This document shows positions 35,845 through 43,577 of a stretch of DNA of 64,000 nucleotides, piece by piece. This DNA is from Cupriavidus sp. (GTDB taxonomy: Bacteria > Pseudomonadota > Gammaproteobacteria > Burkholderiales > Burkholderiaceae), in contig JAPSLC010000002.1 of assembly GCA_031181345.1 (NCBI GenBank), positions 1-64,000 of the forward strand, read 5' to 3'. Under the pieces are notes generated by a model. That model had not been told where the DNA came from, did not search any database, and saw only the letters and a list, made by a program, of their open reading frames with translations. Numbering within the stretch: the first letter of the stretch is position 1; each line of letters begins with the position of its first letter. The position numbers were made by a program, and so were the translations under genes.

Positions 35845-36696
35845 CTAGCGTGCGGGACGCTTGTCCAACGCCGCGCGAATCCATCGCGCCACCGCGGCCG
35901 CCTGCTCGATGTAGCAGGCATGGCCGGCATCGGGGATCGGCGTGAATGGCAGACCGAACCGCTGGGCCAGCGCTTCGGCGCCGATCGGCGGCGTCACCAC
36001 GTCCAGCGTGCCGCAGCCGATCTCGACCGCGACGCCCTCCGGCCGGCGCGCCAGGTAGGCGTCGATGTCGTCGCCGCACAGCATCGCTACCGCCTGGCGG
36101 TAGCCGTCCGGATTCAGGCGGCTCATGTTCCAGCGCACCCATTCACGCGCACCGGCATCCGCGCTCGGACCCAATAGCCGCGCGGGGCCGCGTTCCGCCA
36201 AGCCGGTGACGCCGAGCGTTGCCAGCGCGTCGAGGCGCTGCCGCGCAACGTCCGCCGCCTTCTGTTCCTTGCCTGCGGCGCCATAGCCTTGTGCCGGACT
36301 GGCCAGCAGCACACGGGCCGGCCGCCGGTCCGGCTCGGCCTGTGCCAGGTAGGCCGCCGCCATCAATGCGCCGAGCGAATGACCGACGATCACGGCCGGC
36401 CGCAGGTCGAGTGCCCGCACCAGGCCCTGCAATCGGACGGCGTAGTCGGCGGCGCGCCTCGCCTTCTCGGCAAGGGGGCTCGACGCGCCATAGCCGGGCG
36501 CGTCCCACGCGATTACCCGCGCATGGGCGGCGAGCAGGCTCGCGCAGGGCAGCCATGACGCTGCGCCCGAGCTGATGCCGTGCAACAGCAACACCACAGG
36601 CCCTTGGCTGCCGCCGCTGCGGTAGGCCACCTGCGCCCCGTCGGCATCGACCGTCGCCACCGCTTCCACAAACGTATCCGCGAGTCGGGCCAGCAT
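35845..36696 (-). CDS. Alpha/beta hydrolase
   Basis: 283-residue alpha/beta hydrolase. Nucleophile elbow GHSLGA, oxyanion-hole HGISSG, acid in GTLDVVTPP and His in DAGHACYIEQ are all seen. The frame is open to an ATG at 36729, but that codon lies inside the palindromic operator and has no ribosome site, whereas the ATG at 36696 has GAGG eight bases upstream; 36696 is therefore preferred. Likely acts on a ring-cleavage product (meta-cleavage hydrolase) or on an ester/lactone entering the pathway. Shares the operator with the neighbouring oxygenase operon and porin. Confidence 0.88.
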   Translation of the reverse strand: MLARLADTFVEAVATVDADGAQVAYRSGGSQGPVVLLLHGISSGAASWLPCASLLAAHARVIAWDAPGYGASSPLAEKARRAADYAVRLQGLVRALDLRPAVIVGHSLGALMAAAYLAQAEPDRRPARVLLASPAQGYGAAGKEQKAADVARQRLDALATLGVTGLAERGPARLLGPSADAGAREWVRWNMSRLNPDGYRQAVAMLCGDDIDAYLARRPEGVAVEIGCGTLDVVTPPIGAEALAQRFGLPFTPIPDAGHACYIEQAAAVARWIRAALDKRPAR

Positions 36697-36722
36697 CGAA
36701 GGCGCCTCGGTTCGGGAGTTAT

Positions 36723-36757
36723 GTTCCATATATGAAACTCACGTCCTTATGTAAAAA
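36723..36757 (-). promoter_or_regulatory. Tandem palindromic operator of the hydrolase gene
   Basis: Primary site GTTCCATATATGAAAC (36723-36738), a palindrome with one mismatched pair, and a weaker second site CGTCCTTATGTAAAAA (36742-36757) 19 bases further upstream relative to hydrolase transcription. Confidence 0.65.
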
Positions 36758-36871
36758 CTTTCCGACTATATCGCCCGGAAATCGTGGTGAAGATCGGCGT
36801 AAACACCTAGCCCCGCGCTAGGGAATTCCCTGCCCGCCGGACGCGAAAACCCCCGCTATATTGCGCTTGTC

Positions 36872-36906
36872 GTTTCCTATGTAATTCGTCGTTTTATATA
36901 TGAAAC
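36872..36906 (+). promoter_or_regulatory. Tandem palindromic operator of the porin-Bug unit
   Basis: Primary site GTTTTATATATGAAAC (36891-36906), one mismatched pair, and a weaker upstream site GTTTCCTATGTAATTC (36872-36887), again 19 bases apart. About 110 bases before the porin start. Confidence 0.65.
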
Positions 36907-37015
36907 GAAACCGAACATCAGGACTGCCACCACAACAACGGGACGGAAGCGATCGGCCACAGAGACGACGCGGCGGCCAGGAACCACCACGAGACGGAAT
37001 CGGGAAGGAATCGCA

Positions 37016-38107
37016 ATGAAATTTGGACGGATCGCACTGGCTGTGCTTGCCGCCGCGCCGATGATGGCGGCCGCACAATCGGTCACGCTGTACGGCGTGG
37101 TCGATACCGGGATCGAATACGTGAACAACGTCGGCCCCGACAAGGACAGCGTTGTCCGCATGCCCAACCTGACCGCGACGGTGCCGTCGCGCTGGGGCAT
37201 TCGCGGCACCGAGGATCTTGGCGGGGGGCTCAAGGGCCTGTTCGTGCTGGAATCGGGCTTCGGGCCGGATACCGGCAACGCCAATCAGGGCGGCCGGCTG
37301 TTTGGGCGACAGGCCTGGGTCGGCGTGTCGGGCCCGTGGGGCCAGATCTCGCTGGGCCGCCAGTACACCATGCTGTTCTGGGCGATCCTCGACTCGGACA
37401 TCCTCGGTCCGAACGTCTACGGATCGGGTTCCCTCGACAGCTATATCCCCAACACCCGCCACGACAATTCGGTGGTCTACAAGGGGACGTTAGGCGGCCT
37501 GACCGTCGGCGCCTCGTACAGCTTCGGCCGCGATGCGGTCAACGCCGGCCCCAGCCCGTCGGGCACCAACTGCGCGGGCGAGAACCCGGCCGACGCGCGC
37601 GCCTGCCGCGCCTGGTCCGCGCTGGTCCAGTACGCGACCAAGACCTGGGGTGTGCATGCCGCCTACGATTCGCTGCGCGGCGGCCCCGGCGCATTCGCCG
37701 GGCTGACCACCAGCAGCCTGACCGACGATCGCCTGTCGCTCGGCGGCTATGTGCTGCTCGACCGCGTCAAGGCCGGCGCCGGCCTGATCCGCCGCGACAA
37801 CGAGGCCAGCCCCACCCCGCGCAGCGACATGTGGTACGCCGGCCTGGCCTATGACATCACGCCCGCCTTCCAGCTCGCCGGGCAGGTCTACTACCTGAAG
37901 TATCGCCACAGCGACAACGACCAGATGCTCTACGCGCTGCGCGGCTCGTATGCCTTCTCGAAGCGGACCATGGTCTATGCGACGGCGGGCTTCATCGATA
38001 ACGACGGCACGCTGGCCACCTCGGTCAGCGGCGGATCGCCGGGCTCGAACACGCGTCCCGGCGGCTCGCAGCTCGGCGCGATGCTGGGCATCAAGCACGT
38101 GTTCTGA
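37016..38107 (+). CDS. Gram-negative porin, OmpC-like
   Basis: 363-residue outer-membrane beta-barrel. Sec signal peptide (MKFGRIALAVLAAAPMMAAAQ), first strand SVTLYGVVDTGIEYV, the conserved RWGIRGTEDLGGGLKGLFVLESGF region, loop-3 surroundings (GRQYTMLFWAI) and a terminal Phe (GIKHVF) for BAM recognition are typical of betaproteobacterial trimeric porins. Good ribosome site. It lies directly downstream of the shared operator and 41 bases before a Bug protein, suggesting substrate-induced outer-membrane entry for the catabolic pathway. Confidence 0.93.
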   Translation: MKFGRIALAVLAAAPMMAAAQSVTLYGVVDTGIEYVNNVGPDKDSVVRMPNLTATVPSRWGIRGTEDLGGGLKGLFVLESGFGPDTGNANQGGRLFGRQAWVGVSGPWGQISLGRQYTMLFWAILDSDILGPNVYGSGSLDSYIPNTRHDNSVVYKGTLGGLTVGASYSFGRDAVNAGPSPSGTNCAGENPADARACRAWSALVQYATKTWGVHAAYDSLRGGPGAFAGLTTSSLTDDRLSLGGYVLLDRVKAGAGLIRRDNEASPTPRSDMWYAGLAYDITPAFQLAGQVYYLKYRHSDNDQMLYALRGSYAFSKRTMVYATAGFIDNDGTLATSVSGGSPGSNTRPGGSQLGAMLGIKHVF

Positions 38108-38148
38108 TCGCCATCCATCGCTCTCGAGCGCAGACAACTGGAGGAACC

Positions 38149-39135
38149 ATGAAGCAGTCCACCACCCGCAAACTGATCGCGGCCGTTGCGGCGGCCGGCG
38201 CGCTGCTCGGCCCGGGCGCCGCGCAGGCGCAAGGCTATCCGAGCAAGCCGATCACGATCGTGGTCGCCTATCCGGCCGGCGGGGACACCGACGTGCTGGC
38301 CCGCATGATCGCGGAGAAGCTGGCGATCCGGCTGAACCAGTCGGTCGTCGTCGAGAACCGGACCGGCGCCGCCGGCACGATCGGCAGCGCCTACGTCGCC
38401 AAGGCGGCGCCGGACGGCTACACGCTGCTGGCCGCGCCGAACACCGTGGCGCTCGCCCCGCTCGTTCTCAAACCCGGCTCCGGCGCGGCTTATGACGTGC
38501 AGCGCGATTTCACGCCGGTGATCCAGACCGGCAGCCAGTCGCTGTTTGTGGTCGTCAACAAGTCGACCGGCATCAGCAAGATGAGCGACCTGGTCGCGCG
38601 CGCCAAGGCCGGCACGGTGCAGACCTATGCCTCGCCGGGCAACGGCTCGCCGATGCATATCCTGGGCGAGCTGTTCAACAAGGCGGCCGGCGTGCGGATC
38701 GCGCAGGTCCCGTATCGCGGCACCGCGCCGGCGGTGGTCGACGTGCTCGGCGGCCAGGTGCCGATGACCTATTCCACCTATGGCGCCGTGTTCCAGTACG
38801 TGACCAACGGCCGCCTGCTGCCGATCGCCGTGGCCGATCCCAAGCGCTCGCCGTTCGCGCCCAACGTGCCGACGCTGGCCGAGCTGGGCTACAAGGACGT
38901 CGAAGTCGGCGCGTGGCAGGCGATCCTCGGTCCGAAGGGCATGCCGGCGGACGTGGTGCGCACGCTGAACGGGCATATCAACGAGATCCTGAAGATGCCG
39001 GACATCGTCGAAAAGATGGCGACCTTCGGCATCAGCCCAGTCGGCGGCGATGCGGCCAGCCTTGGCAAGCTGATCGCGGCCGATGCGAACCGCTACGCGC
39101 GGATCGTCAAGGAGTTCGGGATTCAGGCGGATTGA
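38149..39135 (+). CDS. Bug/TctC family periplasmic binding protein
   Basis: 328-residue periplasmic binding protein with a Sec signal peptide (about 1-27, AAQAQ) and Bug signatures: YPSKPITIVVAYPAGGDTDVLAR, VENRTGAAGTIG, YASPGNGSPMHILGELF and VPYRGTAPAVVDVLGGQVP. Ribosome site CTGGAGGAACC. Cotranscribed with the porin and under the same operator, so it probably binds the pathway substrate or a related carboxylate. No TctA/TctB genes nearby. Confidence 0.92.
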   Translation: MKQSTTRKLIAAVAAAGALLGPGAAQAQGYPSKPITIVVAYPAGGDTDVLARMIAEKLAIRLNQSVVVENRTGAAGTIGSAYVAKAAPDGYTLLAAPNTVALAPLVLKPGSGAAYDVQRDFTPVIQTGSQSLFVVVNKSTGISKMSDLVARAKAGTVQTYASPGNGSPMHILGELFNKAAGVRIAQVPYRGTAPAVVDVLGGQVPMTYSTYGAVFQYVTNGRLLPIAVADPKRSPFAPNVPTLAELGYKDVEVGAWQAILGPKGMPADVVRTLNGHINEILKMPDIVEKMATFGISPVGGDAASLGKLIAADANRYARIVKEFGIQAD

Positions 39136-39221
39136 TCTTCAGCGAGGTATCGGCGCCGTCTTTCGAGTCAGGTGGACGGCGGCGCCGTTTTGGACGTTGG
39201 CTGTGTGAAAAAGCCGGGCGC

Positions 39222-40238
39222 TCATGCCGGGTTGTCTTCGAATACCTCGGCCAGGGTTTCGGCGCGAAGCAATCGCGTTGACCAGTGATCGAGCTGCTCT
39301 TCCGTTGCCCCCTGAATCCTGGTTAACGCATATTCCGGCAACGGTCCGAAGCGAGTCGTAAGCTGCCGCTGCAGTATTCGGGCCTCGCCTTCCAGCCTTC
39401 CGGCCGCCCTATATTCGTGCTCCCACACCTTGAAACTCTGACTTAGCTTCATCTTCATCTCCACAAGATCATTGGCCACCGGTACGTCCAAGGTGTTGCC
39501 GCTGCGCCTGCCGATCAGTCCCGGCAACACATTGAGGAAGATTCGCTTCAGTTCCTCGTCGCCTTTGACGATGTCCGCGAGCTTGTCGATCAACTCGCCG
39601 ACCTCCTGCTGGGTTTCCGCCTCTTCCAGCTGCATCAGCACCGCAACCGGATTGCGCATCGCGCGCAGCTGTTCCTTGCTGATGCGCCCGCTGTCCAACA
39701 ACAGATATTTAAGCTTGGGCAGGTAGTCACCGACAAGTCCGGGCACGTCCGGCAGCATCGCGGCGATATCGGTGGGCGCATCCCATGGCCCTTCGCCGTT
39801 GTAAAGGACGATGGGCAGCACCGGCGGAATGCCTCGTCGAGGCTTGACGTACTCCTTGCGGATCAAGCTTTGATAGAGCAGCCCGAGATAGGACAGGATC
39901 CGTACCGGCATGCCGTGATCGACGGTGCTCTGAAACTCCATCATCAGATAGAGGTAGAGCCATTCGTCATCGGCGCGGACCCGCCACACCATGTCGTTGG
40001 CCCGCTGTCGCAGATCGTCGGAGACGTAGTGGCAAGGGATGCATTCCAGTGTGCCGAAATCCAGCCCATGCAGCCATCCGTCGGGGATAAATCCCGAGAC
40101 CAGATTGCGGACCATCGCGGGCGATGAATACAACTGTTTGTAGCTGGCGTCTTCGAGTTGAACCATGGCAGGAATCGGAGAAGTGTCGAGGTCGACAGCA
40201 TCCTGCGCATGCACTCTCGATGCTTCACATAAGGACAC
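39222..40238 (-). CDS. Rpn family recombination-promoting nuclease / transposase-31-like
   Basis: 338-residue protein (GTG start; an ATG at 40166 giving MVQLEDASYKQLYSSP is an alternative) with the YhgA/Rpn PD-(D/E)xK nuclease core: DASYKQLYSSPAMVRNLVSGF, then DMVWRVRADDEWLYLYLMMEFQS where Asp and Glu-x-Gln form the catalytic set. A long helical C-terminal region follows. Such proteins promote RecA-independent recombination or act as toxic nucleases. It is a lone gene between the porin-Bug unit and an SDR; no terminal inverted repeats mark it as part of an insertion sequence. Confidence 0.82.
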   Translation of the reverse strand: MSLCEASRVHAQDAVDLDTSPIPAMVQLEDASYKQLYSSPAMVRNLVSGFIPDGWLHGLDFGTLECIPCHYVSDDLRQRANDMVWRVRADDEWLYLYLMMEFQSTVDHGMPVRILSYLGLLYQSLIRKEYVKPRRGIPPVLPIVLYNGEGPWDAPTDIAAMLPDVPGLVGDYLPKLKYLLLDSGRISKEQLRAMRNPVAVLMQLEEAETQQEVGELIDKLADIVKGDEELKRIFLNVLPGLIGRRSGNTLDVPVANDLVEMKMKLSQSFKVWEHEYRAAGRLEGEARILQRQLTTRFGPLPEYALTRIQGATEEQLDHWSTRLLRAETLAEVFEDNPA

Positions 40239-40416
40239 GCATTTTGCGTTTCATGCCGCCGCCGCCCAACATTGAGAATCGTCCTACCGGCAGCCCCTTT
40301 GTGCCGCCGTCAGCAGCCGCCGGCGAAATCGCAGACACTATCCGGCGCCACACGAATTCTCAATCGGCTTACCGCCGGACGACCGGCGCGGCAGCGCCCC
40401 ATTCGAAGGAGACACC

Positions 40417-41145
40417 ATGACCCAAAAGAAGGCCATCCTTGTCATCGGCGCCGGCGACGCGACCGGCGGTGCGATCGCCCGACGCTTTGCGCGCGAGGGC
40501 TATATCGCCTGCGTGACCCGGCGCAATGCCGACAAGCTGGCGCCGCTGGTTCAGCAGATCGAGGCCGAGGGCGGCATTGCGCATGCCTTTGGTTCGGACG
40601 CGCGCAAGGAAGAGGAGATGACGAGCCTGATCCAGCGAATCGAATCGGAGATCGCGCCGATCGAGGTGGCGGTGTTCAATATCGGCGCGAATGTCCGCTT
40701 CGACGTCCTGGACACGACGGCCCGGGTCTACTTCAAGGTGTGGGAGATGGCCTGCTTCGCGGGCTTCCTGATGGGCCGCGAGACGGCCCGCGTGATGGTG
40801 CCGCGCGGCCGCGGCTCGATCTTCTTCACGGGGGCGACGGCCAGCCTGCGCGGCCGCGCCGGATTCGCGGCGTTTGCCGGGGCCAAGCACGGCCTGCGCG
40901 CGTTGGCGCAGTCAATGGCGAAGGAGCTGGGGCCGCAGGGCATCCACGTCGCCCATCCGATCATCGACGGCGCCATCGACACGGCCTTTATCCGCGAGAA
41001 CTTCCCCGAGCGCTATGCATTGAAGGATCGCGACGGCATCCTGAATCCCGAGCATATCGCCGATGCTTACTGGATGCTGCACCAGCAGCCGCGCGACACC
41101 TGGACGCACGAGCTCGATCTGCGGCCGTGGATCGAGGCGTGGTGA
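40417..41145 (+). CDS. SDR family oxidoreductase with Phe in place of the catalytic Tyr
   Basis: 242-residue Rossmann-fold protein. Cofactor loop is GAGDATGGAIARRFA instead of the usual TGxxxGxG, and the active-site motif reads FAGAKHGL: Lys is kept but the Tyr is Phe. FTGATASLRG holds a Thr/Ala where the catalytic Ser is expected. It belongs to a divergent SDR branch often kept as a conserved oxidoreductase of unknown substrate. Good ribosome site (GAAGGAGACACC). Stands alone between convergent neighbours. Confidence 0.85.
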   Translation: MTQKKAILVIGAGDATGGAIARRFAREGYIACVTRRNADKLAPLVQQIEAEGGIAHAFGSDARKEEEMTSLIQRIESEIAPIEVAVFNIGANVRFDVLDTTARVYFKVWEMACFAGFLMGRETARVMVPRGRGSIFFTGATASLRGRAGFAAFAGAKHGLRALAQSMAKELGPQGIHVAHPIIDGAIDTAFIRENFPERYALKDRDGILNPEHIADAYWMLHQQPRDTWTHELDLRPWIEAW

Positions 41146-41158
41146 CTGGCTGAGTCAC

Positions 41159-41184
41159 TGGGTCCCCGCCTACGCGGGGACCCA
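41159..41184. repeat. REP-like hairpin
   Basis: TGGGTCCCCGC (41159-41169) pairs perfectly with GCGGGGACCCA (41174-41184) around CTAC. It matches the half-element of the longer repeats at 52687 and 61078 and lies between convergent genes, where it may also serve as a terminator. Confidence 0.8.
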
Positions 41185-41208
41185 GCGAATTGCACAGCCC
41201 CATACCGC

Positions 41209-42192
41209 TCAACGTCCCGCGTCAAACATCCCCGCCAACCGCTGGAACGTCAACTGCTCGGCCTCGTTGACGATGCGGTCGATCAGGGTCCTGACGCTCG
41301 GAATATCGTGGATCAGGCCGGCGACCATGCCGCAGCTCCACGCCCCCGCCTCGACATCGCCCTCTACCATCACCTTGGGATAGATGCCCGCGACCTGATC
41401 GTAGATATCGGCGATCTTCAGATCGGCGCCCTTCTCGCGCTCGATCTGCAGCAGCCGCTCGACGCCGCCATTGTTCAGCACCCGCTCGGTATTGCGCAGC
41501 GCCCGCATGATCAGCCGCGTATCGAGCTCGCTCGCCTCGACGATCGCCTGCTTGACGTTGACATGCACCGGCGCCTCTTCGGTGGCCAGGAAGCGCGTGC
41601 CCATATTGATGCCGTCGGCGCCCAGTGCCAGCGCGGCCACCAGGCTGCGGCCGTCTGCCATGCCGCCGGACGCGACGAACGGAATCTTCAGCGTTTCGGC
41701 GGCCCGCGGCAGCAGGATCATGTTGGGCACGTCGTCCTCGCCCGGATGGCCGCCGCACTCGAATCCGTCGACGCTGGCCGCATCGCAGCCGATTCTCTCC
41801 GCCTTCAGCGCGTGGCGCACCGAGGTGCATTTGTGGATCACCTTGATGCCGGCCGCCTTCAATGCCGGCATGTACTGCTCGGGGCTGCGGCCGGCCGTCT
41901 CGACGATGCGCACGCCGCCTTCGGCGATGGCCGCGATGTACTCCGCATAGGGCGGCTCGGAAAACGTCGGCAGAAAGGTCAGGTTGACGCCGAACGGCTG
42001 GTCCGTCATGTCGCGGCAACGCGCGATTTCCCTGGCCAGCAGCTCGGGCGTGCGCTGCGTCAGCGCGGTGATGATGCCCAGGCCGCCGGCATTGGAGACA
42101 GCCGCGACCAGATCGGCGAGACCGACGAAATGCATGCCGCCCTGGATGATCGGATAGCGGATCGCGAACAGTTCAGTGATGCGTGTTTTCAT
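41209..42192 (-). CDS. Nitronate monooxygenase family flavoprotein
   Basis: 327-residue FMN TIM-barrel protein of the 2-nitropropane dioxygenase family: YPIIQGGMHFVGLADLVAAVSNAGGLG at the N-terminus, HKCTSVRHA, GFECGGHPGEDDVP and a phosphate-binding region ASGGMADGRSLVAALALGADGINMGTRF. It oxidises alkyl nitronates such as propionate-3-nitronate or may reduce related compounds. ATG at 42192 chosen for the family N-terminus. It is followed upstream, 40 bases away, by the HCCA-isomerase-like gene in the same direction, so the two likely form a unit. Confidence 0.9.
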   Translation of the reverse strand: MKTRITELFAIRYPIIQGGMHFVGLADLVAAVSNAGGLGIITALTQRTPELLAREIARCRDMTDQPFGVNLTFLPTFSEPPYAEYIAAIAEGGVRIVETAGRSPEQYMPALKAAGIKVIHKCTSVRHALKAERIGCDAASVDGFECGGHPGEDDVPNMILLPRAAETLKIPFVASGGMADGRSLVAALALGADGINMGTRFLATEEAPVHVNVKQAIVEASELDTRLIMRALRNTERVLNNGGVERLLQIEREKGADLKIADIYDQVAGIYPKVMVEGDVEAGAWSCGMVAGLIHDIPSVRTLIDRIVNEAEQLTFQRLAGMFDAGR

Positions 42193-42232
42193 GGGCAGGA
42201 AGGCTCCGAACGGGTGAAAAGACGAAGTGGGC

Positions 42233-42850
42233 TCAGGCGGCGCGCGCCCGCACGATTTCCTCTTCGACGTCGCGCAGGCTGTCCTTGCCGAAGAAAATCT
42301 CGTGGCCGACGAAGAAGGTTGGCGCGCCGAACGCCCCGCGCTCGAATGCACGCTGCGTATTGCCCAGCAGCGTTTCCTTGACGGCCGGCTGATTGATCGC
42401 CTCGAGCAGGCGGGCGCCATCGAGTCCTGCTTCGTTCAGGGCTGACTCGATCACGACCGGATCGTCCATCTTCAACCCGCGCTCCCACATCGCGCCAAAG
42501 ACCGCATCGACATAACGCGCGAAGCTGCCATCCTGACTCGCGGCAATCGCGCCCCGCATGATCTGCAGCGTGTTGACCGGAAAGTGCGGATTCATTCGAA
42601 ACGCGGTCAATCCATGCCGCCTGACAAAGCGTTCCATTTCCAGCCGGCCGTATTCCGGCTTGTTCTTGATCCCGGCAAACGCCTCCACCGGCGAGCGATT
42701 GCCGGTCAGACGAAAGAGTCCACCAAGCAGGATCGGAACGTATTCGAATGTCACGCCGGTGCGCGCTTCGATGCCCGGAATGACCTTGTGCGCGAGATAG
42801 GCGTTGGGACTGCCAAAATCAAACAGGAACTGCGCGTTGACGTTACGCAT
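42233..42850 (-). CDS. 2-Hydroxychromene-2-carboxylate isomerase / DsbA-family protein
   Basis: 205-residue thioredoxin-fold protein of the kappa-GST/HCCA isomerase family. The N-terminal strand ends in FLFDFGSPNAYLA with Ser in the catalytic position used for glutathione activation (no CxxC), and the C-terminal part has GAFGAPTFFVGHEIFFGKDSL, typical of the family. It isomerises aromatic side-chain intermediates with glutathione in naphthalene-type pathways, or may handle other substrates. Ribosome site GGTGGAGACAAGC. First gene of the pair with the nitronate monooxygenase. Confidence 0.87.
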   Translation of the reverse strand: MRNVNAQFLFDFGSPNAYLAHKVIPGIEARTGVTFEYVPILLGGLFRLTGNRSPVEAFAGIKNKPEYGRLEMERFVRRHGLTAFRMNPHFPVNTLQIMRGAIAASQDGSFARYVDAVFGAMWERGLKMDDPVVIESALNEAGLDGARLLEAINQPAVKETLLGNTQRAFERGAFGAPTFFVGHEIFFGKDSLRDVEEEIVRARAA

Positions 42851-42993
42851 TGCTTGTCTCCACCTCGGATGGTGATTCTGCCGACCGACCGCGCCGGCCG
42901 GTTCTTTCGCAACAATGTACCGCCGCCCGCGTTTTTGGCAAGGCATTCCGCGCTTGTTCCACCATGCAGTCCGCGATGGCAAGCAGCATGGCG

Positions 42994-43443
42994 CTAGCCG
43001 GCGCCCTCCCCGATCGGCGCGCCGCGCTTGGGCACGACCTTGGCCTTGACCACCGAGGTATTGGTCTCCGCGAGCTGCGCGACGCGATCCAGCAACCCGT
43101 CCAGCTCCTCGATCGAGCGCACATACAGCCGCGCGACAAAGCAATCCTCGCCGGTCACCTTGTCGCATTCGCCGATCTCCGGAATCTCGGCAATCAGCTT
43201 CTGCACGATATGGAGCTTGCCCGGCAGCGGGCGGATACGAACGATGGCCTGCAGCGGATAACCCAAGGCGGCCGGATCGATATCGATGGTGAAGGCGCGG
43301 ATCACCTTGCGTTCTTCCAGGCGTTTGAGCCGTTCCGACGTGCTCGGCGAAGACAGGCCGACGCGGGCGGCCAATTCCTTCAGTGAAATCCGGGCGTCCT
43401 CGGCAAGCACGGCAAGGATGCGCCGATCGACATCGTCGAGCAT
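42994..43443 (-). CDS. Lrp/AsnC family transcriptional regulator
   Basis: 149-residue regulator with N-terminal HTH (DRRILAVLAEDARISLKELAARVGLS...SERLKRLEERKVI) and a C-terminal RAM ligand-binding domain (about 65-140). Start ATG at 43443 has AAGGAATAAAA upstream, overlapping a palindrome that is probably its own operator. Divergent from an EamA-family exporter, which it probably controls in response to amino acids. Confidence 0.92.
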   Translation of the reverse strand: MLDDVDRRILAVLAEDARISLKELAARVGLSSPSTSERLKRLEERKVIRAFTIDIDPAALGYPLQAIVRIRPLPGKLHIVQKLIAEIPEIGECDKVTGEDCFVARLYVRSIEELDGLLDRVAQLAETNTSVVKAKVVPKRGAPIGEGAG

Positions 43444-43448
43444 TTTTT

Positions 43449-43461
43449 ATTCCTTAGGAAT
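43449..43461. promoter_or_regulatory. Palindrome at the lrp start, candidate Lrp operator
   Basis: ATTCCTTAGGAAT is a palindrome around a central base, directly upstream of the Lrp/AsnC start codon and overlapping its ribosome site, in an AT-rich stretch between it and the divergent EamA gene. This is a typical place for autoregulation. Confidence 0.5.
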
Positions 43462-43577
43462 GAAAGCGATATGCCTTCCAAATAAAGGCAGCGTCGGGAT
43501 CGGTCCTAATAAAGCATATAGAATCGCGGCCCACGACATGCGATTCTAAACACCATTCAGCCTTCAGGAGAAAGACG

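Larger units (their letters stand above)
36697..37015. other. Divergent hydrolase-porin regulatory region (319 bases)
   Basis: Strongly AT-rich relative to the window. It contains the hydrolase operator pair (36723-36757), the porin operator pair (36872-36906) and the porin ribosome site (GGGAAGGAATCGCA). No gene is seen in it. Confidence 0.7.

Noticed and set aside
36697..36729. Upstream ATG (36729) as hydrolase start
   Set aside because: It lies inside the palindromic operator and lacks a ribosome site, whereas the ATG at 36696 has GAGG at suitable spacing.
39136..39221. Terminator after the porin-Bug unit
   Set aside because: GGCGCCGTC and GACGGCGGCGCC can pair only with a bulge and other pairings compete; not convincing enough to list.
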